From Mycteria americana (Eukaryota; Chordata; Aves; Ciconiiformes; Ciconiidae): 64,000 nucleotides of DNA. The notes under the pieces are model-generated. The model was not told the DNA's origin. It saw only the letters and a program-made list of their open reading frames with translations, and searched no databases. Numbering within the stretch: the first letter of the stretch is position 1; each line of letters starts with the position of its first letter. Below are positions 1 through 11,954 of the stretch, one piece after another. Location of the stretch: contig NC_134372.1 of assembly GCF_035582795.1 (NCBI RefSeq), forward strand, positions 36,078,316 through 36,142,315. The letters are read 5' to 3'. The translations under genes were made by a program, and so were the position numbers.

Positions 1-1097
1 GATCTCCATGGAGCTATTGTTACAGGTATTCTGTTTGGCTTCTTCTACAAAATCTGAAGTTCAGTAGACACTCCTATATTTCAGGTGCTTATTTTTAATT
101 CCCTTTAGTATCCTTAACTCTAGAATCACATAGTTGAGATCATATGTTGATGGATTCTTTCTCTGCTTACCAATGCTAATTACTTTCAACTGCTCTTGAA
201 AACCCTGGTGTTAGTTGCAAAGATTAACTGCAAGTTTTACCAGCTATTACTGTAATTGCATTATTTCAGAATATTGCAAACCAGTTTTTAGAATGAGGCA
301 ACTGCAGAAGAGGAAATAAACTGCCTGTATCGAAACTTTCTAATACATACATACTTCTGTTCTTTCAGTCACAAAATCAAAGTGCCCCTCTTATGTTGGG
401 ATAACAGGAATCATTCTACAGGAATTTAAACATGTCTTCAAAATCATCACTAAAGAGGACAAATTAAAAGGTATAAGACAGGGGTTTTTTCAGTGCTTTT
501 CACAATTTGAATAAATCAGAAATTTCTTAAACACATTCTTCATCTTACAAGTCTGAGCACATTGTTTTATATCAGTGCTTTTAGTTCTTTTCGTGGAGTG
601 GCAGAAGTCAATGTCTTTACTGACTATGTAACAGCCCAGTATCTTACCGAAAAAGTATCTCATTAGAAATGAGCAATTAAAAAAAATGCATTTCCAATGA
701 ACCCAACATGATTACACACATGGCTCATTCATCTGATTCACATTAGCTGTTCTCTGCAACACTTACTGCATGCTCCTGAAAGAGGACTAACTTTAGTAAT
801 TCAAGTTTAAAACTTAGAAGTTTGGGTTATTTTTCTTCTCTTGCTAAAGCATAAAAACCTTGAAATGTGGTGAACCTCAGGTGTACATGTGAATAATATC
901 CCCTGGTAGGTCAGTATCTTTTCATAACTTTTGTTACTTTCTTTCCTTTTGCATTTTCAGTTGTTCCCAAACTTAACAACGTATTTAGCTTGGAGATTGA
1001 TGGATTCATTTCCTACATCTATGGAAGCAAGTTCCAGCTTAAAGCAAGTGAGCGATCTGCAAAAAAGTTCAAGTTGAAAGGAACTATTGACCTATGA
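1..1097 (+). CDS. POP4: POP4 (RPP29), C-terminal part, last three coding exons
   Basis: Partial gene running in from the left edge. Coding exons are 1..25, 369..470 and 961..1097, each bounded by GT donors and AG acceptors (donor after 25, acceptor ending 368, donor after 470, acceptor ending 960). Both introns interrupt a codon after its first base. Joined, they give 87 residues and a TGA at 1095-1097. Readable landmarks are SKCPSYVGITGI, FKIITKEDKLK, DGFISYIYGSKFQL and the terminus KKFKLKGTIDL, which agree closely with the C-terminus of human POP4 (about 220 aa) as I recall it. POP4/RPP29 is a protein subunit of nuclear RNase P and RNase MRP. It has an Sm-like beta-barrel fold and helps bind RNA for tRNA 5' leader removal and rRNA processing. 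About 60% of the protein, including its N-terminus, lies outside the window. No frameshift or internal stop is seen. Confidence 0.95.
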
Positions 1098-1330
1098 TTT
1101 CGTGGAAAATCAGCAGTATTAATAGAAATGTCTGCTGTTTTCCTGCAGTTTAAAGACCAGGTTTTTTGGCAGATTAAATAGCTATGTGAAATTTTTCAGA
1201 AGTGTTTCTTCTTACTGAAGAATCACTGGTATCGGTTGTCTTTTAAGCAGTCTCGCAGACTGTTGGAGTTCGTATCTGTTTTGCTCTTTGTATATAACAT
1301 TCTTTTATTAAACTTATATGATTAGTATTG
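1098..1330 (+). promoter_or_regulatory. POP4: POP4 3' UTR with polyadenylation signal
   Basis: The stretch after the POP4 stop is short and AT-rich. It contains an ATTAAA hexamer at 1307-1312, the commonest variant of the canonical AATAAA, followed by T/G-rich sequence. The predicted cleavage point is about 1325-1335, giving a 3' UTR near 230 nt. The end is inferred from the hexamer only; a longer alternative cannot be excluded. Confidence 0.6.
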
Positions 1331-3019
1331 ATTACCTGACTTCTGTTTCAATTTATAATCATAAATTTGCACAATTTGAAAATTGTCATGTAGCTGTGTG
1401 ATAAGTGTTATTGTTGCCTTCTGTATAAATTGGGCTCCATCTGCCTATTATAAGCTTATAATGAGACTGTGGGTGACAACAACTGCTCTTCTATAATTAT
1501 TGTTCCTGGACAACATCAATATCTTTGCCTGGTGTAAGCATATGCAAGTAAGTTATTTCAACTGATAGGTTTTACCTTGAATATCTCCTTCCCTGTGGTT
1601 AGTACTGCTACAGATAACACAGTATATGAGTGAAAATATAAACGTCCTAAACATGTAATGCAGCCTGCAAGCTGTTTGCTTACCAGGTCCTTACTAATAA
1701 CATACTACTTTGAGGTTAAATCAGAGATGTCTATATTAGTAAATATACATTGTCATGCCAGAGCACAGGGAACACAACACAACACATCACATAAGAGGGC
1801 AGCACTTGAAGCTAGAAGTTCAAAGATGGAAGTGGCCCCCATTCAATCTTGTACTTCAATTACCCACAAAATTGCTTTATGAATATTTAACTTTTATTCA
1901 TAGAGCTTTAGCCTATTTTTATATATATTTAGACATAGTGTCTATGTTATACATTTAAAAAACAATTTATTCTTATTAAAATATACACATTACACAATTT
2001 TTTAAAAGGCTAGCATGGATGGCACTTGTTATATCACTCGTGAGCACTACATCACTGGAACACAAGAAGTCAGGTAGTTTCATAATGTAAGTCTTCTAAA
2101 CTCAATACAGCACCACTTGTGAAGAAACTTCTAGTGCTTAAAGGTTTTATAAATATTTGCTTTTTGCAGCAGTGGTTGTAATGAAGACCCCATACTTGCA
2201 CCACTGGAGACTTGTGCAGCTTTCAGTGCATGTGCTTCACATTCTCAGCCTCTTGTTATCTCCTTTCTTCTTTTTTTTGTTTTTGTTTTGGTTTTTTTAC
2301 TATACTTCCAGGATCCTTTTGACTGCCCAGATTCCAATCTCTCATCAACTAGGCAGGTTTTACTTGTTTGGGAGGTGGAAGTGACCCCTGTATTTAGATC
2401 ACTTAACATTTTTTCTATTATAAAAGAGCCTTGTTACAAAGGTAGCTTTCAGAAGCTTTCAATTTAAATTATGAATTCAATTTCAGGATCACATGGAAGA
2501 CCCATATCTAGGAAGAGGAGTTTTTCCCTGCCACCATTCAAGCGTTCATAGCCAACCAGGGTCATTTCTTTAAAGAGAACATAGCTGTTCTCTCACATGC
2601 ACAGCAGAGCACACAAGCCATTTATCTGCCATGAGAAAGCCAAGGAGCATCACCACCTCCAGCCCTCCCCAGTCCTATGAAAACACTAACTGTGCCAGTC
2701 AGCCCTCAGTCAGTTGGCCTCCGAAGCACCTACTTCCTTTCTGGACCTGTTGCTGGGAGAGGTTACAGGAGAGCTGCATCTCTCTGGCACAATCCCTCAC
2801 ACGCAGACCAGGTTCAGCATCACTGAACCAGACTCTGATCAGTTGAAATCACATCATGGGCAATACTGGTTTTCAAAAACAGACTGCTTCTCTGCCCCTT
2901 TTGAAGTCAGGAAATAAAGCAGTTGGTATGGAAATAAATCTTTGTTGCAATTATATGAACTACTGCCCTTGAGATGGGGAAAACTGTTTTTGCTAGAGAT
3001 GTATATTTTATACAGGGAA
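1331..3019. other. Intergenic, POP4 to first CR1
   Basis: AT-rich intergenic sequence with T-rich low-complexity runs around 2263-2300. Open frames here are short, lack family resemblance and have no convincing splice sites. No gene, RNA gene or recognisable transposon was found. Confidence 0.5.
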
Positions 3020-3900
3020 ATCATAGAACAGTTTAGGTTGGAAAAGACCTTTAAGATCATCAAGTCCAACTGTAAACCTGACACTACCAAGACCACCACT
3101 AAACCATGTCCCTAAGCACCACATCTACATGTCTTTTAAATACCTCCAGGGATGGCGACTCAACCACTTCCCTGGGCAGCCTGTTCCAATGCTTGACAAC
3201 CCTTTCAGTGAAGTAAAATTTCCTAATATCCAGTCTAAACCTCCCCTGGTGCAACTCCGAGGCCATTTCCTCTCATCCTATCACTTGTTACCTGGGAGAA
3301 GAGACTGACACCCACCTCTCTACAACCTCCTTTCAGGTAGTTGTAGAGAGCCATAAGGTCTCCCCTCAGCCTCCTTTTCTCCAGGCTAAACAACCCCAGT
3401 TCCCTCAGCCGCTCCTCATAAGACTTCTGCTCCAGACCCTTCACCAGCTTCGTTGCCCTTCTCTGGACACACTCCAGCACCTCAATGTCCCTCTTGTAGT
3501 GAGGGGCCCAAAACTGAACACAGTATTCGAGGTGCGGCCTCACCAGTGCCAAGTACAGGGGCACGATCACTTCCCTAGTCCTGCTCACCACACTATTTCT
3601 GATACAAGCCAGGATGCTATTGGCCTTCTTGGCCACCTGGGCACACTGCTGGCTCATATTCAGCCGGCTGTCAACCAACACCCCCAGGTCCTTCTCTGCC
3701 TGGCAGCTTTCCAGCCACTCTTCCCCAAGCCTGTAGCGTTGCACGGGGTTGTTGTGGCCCAAGTGCAGGACCTTGCACTTGGCCTTGTTGAACCCCATAC
3801 AATTGGCCTCGGCCCATCGATCCAGCCTGTCCAGGTCCCTCTGCAGAGCCTTCCTCCTGTCAAGCAGATCAACACTCCTGCCCAGCTTTATGTATCTGTG
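3020..3900 (-). mobile_element. CR1 LINE, 3' portion, antisense
   Basis: A 5'-truncated non-LTR retrotransposon of the CR1 family, on the minus strand. The element's 3' end is at about 3020, where the plus strand reads the reverse complement of the typical avian CR1 end (TAGGTTGGAAAAGACCTTTA). On the minus strand, 3915..3235 translates to the C-terminal part of the CR1 ORF2 protein, after the reverse transcriptase core. Landmarks are [69 protein letters not shown] and [20 protein letters not shown]. The frame shifts near 3250: after RGNGL it diverges from the consensus [11 protein letters not shown], which resumes in another frame. The endonuclease and catalytic RT parts are absent. The copy is dead and relatively young. 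Confidence 0.93.
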
Positions 3901-6900
3901 AAGTAAGAACAACATGTGTTAAAGTTGTTAGACCCAAGTTATTATTCTACCTGGTACCCAACGTTCTCTGAAATTAAATCCCTTGGTTTCCTGTGAGAGG
4001 CCAGATGGAAAAATAAACAAAGTGGTAGAAAGCATAAATCATAGCAGAAACTTTCTTTTCAGGGCAATGACCTAATTTTAATTTTGCTTATAGTCTTCAG
4101 TGTAACATCTAATTAAGACATCTGTTAAATGCCTATAATATTAAGTTAATAGGGGGAAGCTAATAGAACTTTATTGACATAGTCCGGTTAATTAACATCA
4201 AGGGCCTTTAATGGATGTCTTAAATAGACATCATTAATGGGAATGCCATACAAATTGGAATTAGGCACAATCATGTTTCATTGTGCTGTGAAGGACATAC
4301 CATATTCTACCATATGGACACAGAGATGAACATGATACAACTTCCCATAGCTACTGGCATTTCCATTTTTTAAACTATTTCAGTGACCAAAAAAGACAAA
4401 TGCTGCCTAGCAGTCCCTTTCAATAAATAATAGCAAGGCATTCATTATTACAGTGAAAAGTGCTGAAGAGATGTTCAAAGGTCTCCTCAAGGTAATCCCA
4501 TGCTAGTAGCACATAAAGACAGATGACAAATGAAGAATAACAAGCAAGCTGAACAGCCAACGCATTCAAGACGTCTTTACTGCAGTTGGTAAATCACCTG
4601 AAGAGGCCTTTTTGTAATGACTCAGTGAAGTGTTCCAAACAGCCCCCATAAATCACTTAAGCTAAATCACTCCCGCAGACCGCTGGTATCACCGTCTACC
4701 CATCAGCTCCTTGAACCAAACCCCCGTCCCATCTGCTTTCTCCAGAACACGGCTCTGTGTTCATCTTTCACTACAACACATTAAACTCCCCATTGCTTGA
4801 GAAAGAACTTCCTTAGAAACTGGGTAATGTGAAAATGACTGCTCACCAGTCCTCCCCTGCTGATTCATGACCATTCCCCATCTCTTCGTTAGCTGAGACA
4901 GTAAATACTTAATGGATTTAATATTAGAAAATTGGAGAACTAATCACAGCTGTCTCTAATATGCCTCTTCCTTCTTATGTTCAACTCTGAATTGCATGCA
5001 ACAGAGACACGTTTTTCATAATGATTTTTATGCCTAAACTCTCACTAAAGAAAAGGCTAACCGGGGAATAATGAACAGCAATGAACAATATACTGTCTCA
5101 CTATGGTACACACATTTCTGCTTTCCTATTACTATGTATGTATAATATATACAAAGACACATATATTTATAACTAATCTGAACTGAAACAATTGTAAACA
5201 ATCCAGTTACTGAATTTCAAACATTTAAGCAAGAACGGGAAACAAACAAACCAACCCAATAATTTCTGTTTGAAACCTCAAAATAATTCATTGTAGGAAA
5301 TGCTTGAAATTAAAGCCAAGCACATCCAAGAAAACACGCAGAATTTTCTAGTTGAGGGGGTTTTTATACTTCCTCTAAAAGATGGATTACACACCAAAAC
5401 AATGGAAACCCCCAGAAACCACCTAGGACTCTCCTTGGGAAACTCTTAATATTAAATCACTGAAATCACAGCAGCACGTAGTTGACATTAACTCTATATA
5501 TTCAAGCCACCCAATGTTTTAGAGAAGCATAAGAGAGAGCATAAAATTCTGATCCGGACCAGAGCCTTTTTTAAATGAATTCTCAAGTGTTGGACAAGTT
5601 CATCCCTCTGGCAGACTCTCTTTGTCCGTTTTAGTATTTCAGATCTGGGAGGACGTGTGTCAGTGTGAGGTTAGAAATAATTTCTAAGCCTCTTACAACC
5701 TTTGACCAAGCAACTCTTGTTAAACAAACTTTAAAATAATTTGGAATGGTAACACATAGTCCTTAATAAGTAGCTGCATTTTGCAAAGGAGAAGTCCTGG
5801 CAAGGGCAACTAGTATTTTTTACTAGAACAATGCCCCTATTAAACTGCAAAAGAAAAGGAGAGGATATGGCTATGCCAGGCTGATATGATCTGGAAAAGG
5901 AAGCTTCTTGTTCTGAGGTGTGTACATAAAAGGTAGGCAAACCTGGCTTAGCTATTTTCACCATAATTTGCAAGTCACAGGTTTAGAAACCTTGACTGGA
6001 AACACTGGTGTTGTTTTCTAATAGGAAGAGACGAAAAAATGGCATGGGGTGAGAAAGAGTACAGAAGAAAAAACAGACTCCGAGTTCAGACTGAATAACA
6101 AAGGGAAGGAGAATCAGTTTGGTAGGGGAAACAAATCCTGCAGAGAAAAGCTGCAGGTATTCATTGCTGGGACACTGGTAATTCTGCAGACTTCCACTCT
6201 TCTAAGGAAAAAAGATACTCCAGTTTTGCTACAGACTGCAAGTGTCACACACTAACCAACTGGGGGCTTTTGGTCCTTCTCCACATTGGCACTTTTTCTT
6301 TACTTCTGGTATTTATAAAGCTTTTATAAAAGATTTAGAGATAACTTTTAACATTCTACAAATAAATATGAAGGAGGCCTTGAGAAGTGAACAAAAGCCA
6401 CAGCATACCAACTAAAAATTATAAAAAAAAATTAAAAAAAAGTATTGACCCACCTTTGTCTCACACTCCCCTTCCTTAATTCTGTCATTCCTAACTAACT
6501 CTAAATTGGTAACTAACTCCAATTCTGAGTCACCTTCCCTACAGCGTGTGATGAAAATGTATTCTTTTGGTAAGGCAGAAATCTCCCTCAGTGTACTGGT
6601 TTAATTAAATTAACGAGTGAATGTGAAAAATAGAGGATCAAGCATCCACTGCTGCTGAGAGGAGCAGTTACATCTGGCAAACACAAACCTCCTGGGCTGC
6701 AGAACAAACAGTACCTGGCACTCTACCTACAGATGGGTTTTGACACCTAGCTCTGCACACTCTGCCTGTTGGATAGGGATTACGGAGAACTACAGAGAAC
6801 CCAGCAACATTTAATACTGAATTAAGAACTCTCCCTGTTAAGAGAGCGCTCTGCTGCCTTCTATTATTGTATTAGCCAGATAAGGTACAGTACCTTACAA

Positions 6901-9292
6901 CCATTAAGAGGAGAAAAAAATTGAGTATACAATTGACTAAAATGACATAACATAGCTTTGAACCAGGATGCTGAAGGAAAAGGCACAACCTAAACTTTAT
7001 GGTCTATCCTGCCCTGGTCCCCAGCCTATTTTTAGGCTGTTACTTTTTTTCATTCTGCTAGAAACTATTCCTATAGCACCTAACTATTGCCAAACAACAC
7101 TGATTCAAAACAAGTTATTTTCATATACTTTCAGGCGCTGACCAATCTTCTAATAACCATCACCTTCCATAGGCAGCTAAACAGCACGTTAAAGATTTGC
7201 AGTACAGGCCTGTTAATAGAAATCTCTTCCTGGTGTATTAGTGAATAAATTCAGCCTCATTTCTTTCAGCTCTCAGAATGAGCTCCTAGCCTCATGACGT
7301 ATGTGCATACTTTTGACTGAGACACTAATCTTAAAATATACAAAAATATATAATAACATAGTTAGAACATTAATTATAATATTCATATAATAGTTTCTGG
7401 GAAGTATGATATTACCAGAAATGCCAAAGGACTTTGGCTTGACCTCACGAATTTTAAATCAATAACCAAAATTGAATATAAATGCTAAAATCCTCATATG
7501 CTTGTTAAAGGCAAAAGTTAAGACTTCAAAAACAAAACCTCAAGCATGACTGCACTCACTTGGCCATGAATAAGGCTTCTCAGCTGAGCCCCGTGGCTCC
7601 AGGGCCCCAGGCTTATAGCAGAATGCCTAGGGAAACGTGCTTGTTGTGTACGTGAGTCCAGCTGCCAGCACAGATCTCTGACTACAAGCTCCTTGGCCAT
7701 ACTCTAGTGTACACACAGTATCGGCCCCAAAATGGTCTCCACTTAATAGCACTGTTATTCTGGGAGGGAAGGAAAAATAGGATTATGCGCTCCTTGTAAA
7801 TGTTAAAATAATCCCATAAATCTGAATAAAATGAAATTTTTTTGGTGAAACTGTCTGCAGCACCCTGCCATGCATATTCTTCCTCTAAAGGATTATTTCA
7901 AAATTATGGACTCAGAAATGTTCAGCTGCATAGTTCTTGGGTGGCTGAGGTGCTCACTGAAGAATTTAAATGATGTAATAGCTATTGAACACCCCATTAT
8001 ATGGCTGCCTAATTAATGTAAATGATAGTTATGTCTCACTCACAGAGGATTATTTTACACGGAGGAAAATCTACTCATTGCCACAGTAGCCATTTCGATA
8101 GTTTTTATAGGAGCAGTTGCATTATGGCTTCATTGAGTAAAAGGTAAGTAGCCGTCCTAAATAATGAAGATTGAAGGTTTAATAGTCCCAATAAAGAATC
8201 CTGCAGGTTTTTTATTTCAAAAATTAGAGTTTGATTGCAAGCATATGATAATGAGAGGGAAAAGAGCACTGGCACATGGAATCCTCCTGCAGCCCAGGCT
8301 CCTTGGGAACTTCCACTTCTTCTGCGCAGAAATACAGAAGAATAAGGACAGAAAAGAAAATAAGCTCCTCTTTACTTTTCATGACAGCGTGTCCAAGCCG
8401 CAAGCCTCTCCCTGTGGCAACATTTCAGTGGATAAGGATATGCTGGATTGTGCCTGTTATACTTAGAAGGCTGACATTACTGGAACAGCTGCATATGGCT
8501 GATCACGTACACACAAATACCCTCAAATAATGTGAAGAGCCTGGCTTAGACCCATTTGAGTGATGATATGCAGACATAAGCCAGCCTTGCAAACTTGTCT
8601 CAAAATTGTAGCCTATTACAGCAACTCTTTTTTGCGAGGCAATAGTCAAGGGACTTGGCATTTCTGTTACGAGACCCTATTTCCAAGGTTATATATCAGA
8701 GATTATAACAGCTATAAAAATTCAAATGAGATTTAAAACTTGGCATGAGCATTCTCGCTTGGGATCTAGTATTTTTTAAGCAAATCTCTGCAGGAAAAGC
8801 TAAAAGTTTACTTGTTCCGCTTGTTATTTTAAGTCTCTATTGCTACATAATTCTCAATCTAGATTCTTACGCGCTCCCCACCGCAGTACCCAAGTAATCT
8901 CTTTCACAGCTGCATTTTCAGAATGGCAGTTTGGAGCTAGGACAATTGATTTGACATTTGTTTCTCCGAACAGCAAACTTCCAAGAAGGGTTTTAAAAGA
9001 ACTTCTGTTCCAAGGCAGCCACTTTTTTCAGCAATAAACACCACATGTGTTTTAGCAAGTAAAAAGTGGCAACAACATTAACCTGAATTATGGTAACAAT
9101 GACTACAAAACAAGTTGGCTGGGGATTTGCAAACACAATCTCCAGATGTCTGCAAAGATCGGATTTATCAAACACACTCCAGGCAGGATTTGTTGTGGGC
9201 TTGTACTTCCTAATAAAAGAGGTCTGTAGTATTTATTTACTGTTAGTGTCGGTGAAAGGTGCTACCCTTGTGACATCTTTCAGAAAGGTGAG

Positions 9293-9330
9293 TATAATAT
9301 AGGTTAAATATAATATAGGTTAAATATAGG
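9293..9330 (+). repeat. 16-bp tandem repeat, 2.4 copies
   Basis: TATAATATAGGTTAAA occurs at 9293-9308 and exactly again at 9309-9324, followed by the partial copy TATAGG. It is very AT-rich and lies in intergenic DNA. This is probably replication slippage; no function is implied. Confidence 0.85.
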
Positions 9331-10188
9331 GAGGGGGAAAAAAAGATCGTAGGAATTGGAGGCAGCCTCAAGAGGAAACCTCAGGTAGTGCCAAGGGGAA
9401 GTCCAATGCACTCTGGCTGCAGGGACAAGTTAGAAATGCTAAATGCAAGCCATGGAGGATGCAATCTTATTATATCAACACAGCCTGTGGCCATTTAAAA
9501 TGCTTCTCTCTGTGTGGGGCCTTAAAAGCACCACACTGATGAGTAAAGGCTAGTTCTACCTCTGGTTTCAATCCACAGCCTTGCTGCTGAGGCCATGATG
9601 AGAAACCCTGGCTATTGGTTAGTTTAGGGATCATTTTTGTAATATGATTCCCTGCCATGCAGGAGCTGGACTGACACCAATGCACTCTTTCCAAGCAGGT
9701 CTCCACACAACCCTCCCCACAGATAAGTGCTGCATGCAAATAACTCACCATTTGTGTTAGTGGAAGAGTGGCACAAGTATGGGCAGAAGCAGTGGGGCCA
9801 TTAGATTTATGTTCCCTCACCTTCATTCTCACAGTTCTGCCGTGCAGTAGTTTGGACCGAAAACTAATGCTTCATACAAAGAATATAGGGTCCCTTATAT
9901 CCTAGGCTCAATATCCAGGGAGAAAGAGAGACATACTTACATATGTACACAGAAGTAAAATAAGTAAAACACATGATCCATATTTTTAATCTTGCATTTA
10001 TAGTGCAATACCTCCTATTTGCAATGACTTGTGAACAACAGCTTTAGGACAGCACTGCATCAAGATAATTACTTCTGTTTAAACCAAAATGAGTTACTAA
10101 GGTGAACAGATTGAGTAATCAAGCTCAATTAAGCATGCGCAATATGCACTGTAACAACATTCACTGTTTGGTGAAGTGATAAAACAGC

Positions 10189-10211
10189 TTTTTTTTTTTT
10201 TTTTTTTTTTT
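10189..10211. repeat. Poly(T) tract, T23
   Basis: An uninterrupted run of 23 T. No retrocopy or pol III gene adjoins it. It is a likely length-variable homopolymer, and its exact length may be affected by sequencing error. Confidence 0.85.
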
Positions 10212-11369
10212 ACTTCTGGCAGTGTACCTCAAAGAACCGTTCATACCTACTTCTACCCAGCTAGCTTTTCTGTGAAGATGTATCATGAATTTTAGCTACT
10301 TTGCCAAAGATATTGTTGGGGAGGGGGAAACAAAGAAAAACATCCTACAGCTACAAGCAGGAGACAATATTAGCACCTACACAGGCATCAGGCTTCGCTG
10401 GTACAGTCCACGTTCTGATCAAACATTGTTTTTGTGTAGGAGAACAGTGTCATGCCTTGGAAGACAAGCCACTTTTGGGGCTACACACTTATGAGAACGT
10501 TTCAAAAGACAGTTTTCTTCCCATGCAGCAGAATGGTTTGTAGCTTCAGGAGAACTACATTAATGACTTGTGGCTTGGCTCTGAGGCACAGGTATTTTAA
10601 TTTATTATTATTGTTGCTGGTTTTGTTGTTGCAGCTAACATAAAAATGCTATAGAAATCTCACCTCCTTCTATGCCGAGCGACACATTTTGCTTTGGTAC
10701 CAGAAGATGGAGCCACATGCTCACAGTTTTAAAGTGGTTTTTTTTTTTTCCCTGTTCTGACAGAAAAACCACCCATGAAGCAGACAGTGCCTAGAAACTG
10801 CTCCCTTACCTTACATGAACTTGCCTTTTTACTGCATCTATGTGTACTGCTAATCTGGTGCATGCATTACCTTATGTCAGCTGCCTTTCTCAGATGTTTC
10901 CATAACAACTGAATTTTCCTTACTGCAAATATATTTTCTGAATTGCCTACCATGTCAAAATGAAATCAGGAAGCAGAACCAACCTAAGCCAGGCATTTCC
11001 AACTGCTAAAATATCACATTTTTCATTTCCTTCATGAACTGATATACTTTTAAAGGAAATCATACATGTCCCAGAACCATCAACGTAAGACTCTCAACTC
11101 CTCATCTTGTTAAAAGGCCAAATAAAAGTAGATACAATATCATGTTTACTCTGTGTCCTGAAGCTTAAAAAATGTGTGCTCAGATGAGAAAATAGGCTAG
11201 GTTTGTACTCTGCAAACCCTTCAGCACTGCTGCAGTCACTCAGAGTAAGCCACGCATTTGATGCAACCGAGGCATGCCTTTGCCCACCCCAGCAGTATGC
11301 TGCTGCCCAGAGTGACTGGTTGCACAAGGCAGGGTACAGTTGGTTTTTCTCACTCTGTTGAAGGCCAAT

Positions 11370-11954
11370 TGTCCTGGTTTCGGCTGGGATAGAGTTGATT
11401 TCCTTTCTAGTGGCTAGTGTAATGCTGTGTTTTGGGTTTTAGTATGAGAATAATATTGATAACACGCCGATGTTTTGGCTGTTGCTAAGCAGTATTTACA
11501 CTGGTCAAGGGCTTTTTTTTTTTCAGCTCCCCATGCTCTGCCAGGTGCCCAAGAAGCTGGGAGGGGGCACAGCCAGGATAGTTGATCCAAACTGACCAAA
11601 GAGCTATTCCATACCATATGACATCATGCTCAGTATATAAAGCTGGGGAAGCAGAAGGAAGGGAGGGACATTTGGAGTGATGGCGTTTGTCTTCCCAAGT
11701 AACCATTACACGTGAGGGAGCCCTGCTTTCCTGGAGATGGCTGAACTCCTGCCTGCCCATGGGAAGGAGTGAATGAATTCCTTGCTTCGCTTTGCTCGCG
11801 CGCGCAGCTTTTGCGTTCCCTATTAAACTGTCCTTATCTCAACCCACGAGTGTTCTCACTTTTACTCTTCCGATTCTCTTCCCCATCCCACCACGGGGGG
11901 AGTGAGTGAGCGGCCACGTGGTGCTTAGTTGCCGTCTGGGGCTAAACCACGACA
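11370..11954 (+). mobile_element. Solo LTR of an endogenous retrovirus
   Basis: A 585-bp element that begins TGTCCTGG and ends CCACGACA, so its termini form the TGTC...GACA inverted repeat of a retroviral LTR. It is flanked by a 5-bp target duplication, CCAAT, at 11365-11369 and 11955-11959. Internal signals are in the expected order for a plus-strand LTR: a TATATAA box at 11634-11640 and an ATTAAA polyadenylation signal at 11822-11827. The sequence matches my memory of a high-copy LTR family of neoavian birds; I cannot name the family with certainty. No primer-binding site or gag/pol/env sequence adjoins it, so this is the product of LTR-LTR recombination. Open frames inside it on either strand are not genes. 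Confidence 0.88.

Larger units (their letters stand above)
3901..11369. other. Intergenic, CR1 to solo LTR
   Basis: About 7.5 kb of AT-rich non-coding DNA. It holds a 23-base T run at 10189-10211 and a small 16-bp tandem repeat at 9293-9330. Open frames up to about 120 codons (for example the minus-strand frame at 9470-9832) show no family motif, no codon bias and no splice context, and I read them as chance. No tRNA-like A/B boxes or other RNA gene were recognised. Confidence 0.5.

Noticed and set aside
3499-3906. A 135-codon plus-strand frame, and the similar antisense frame at 40342-41151
   Set aside because: These are antisense shadows of the CR1 ORF2 coding strand.
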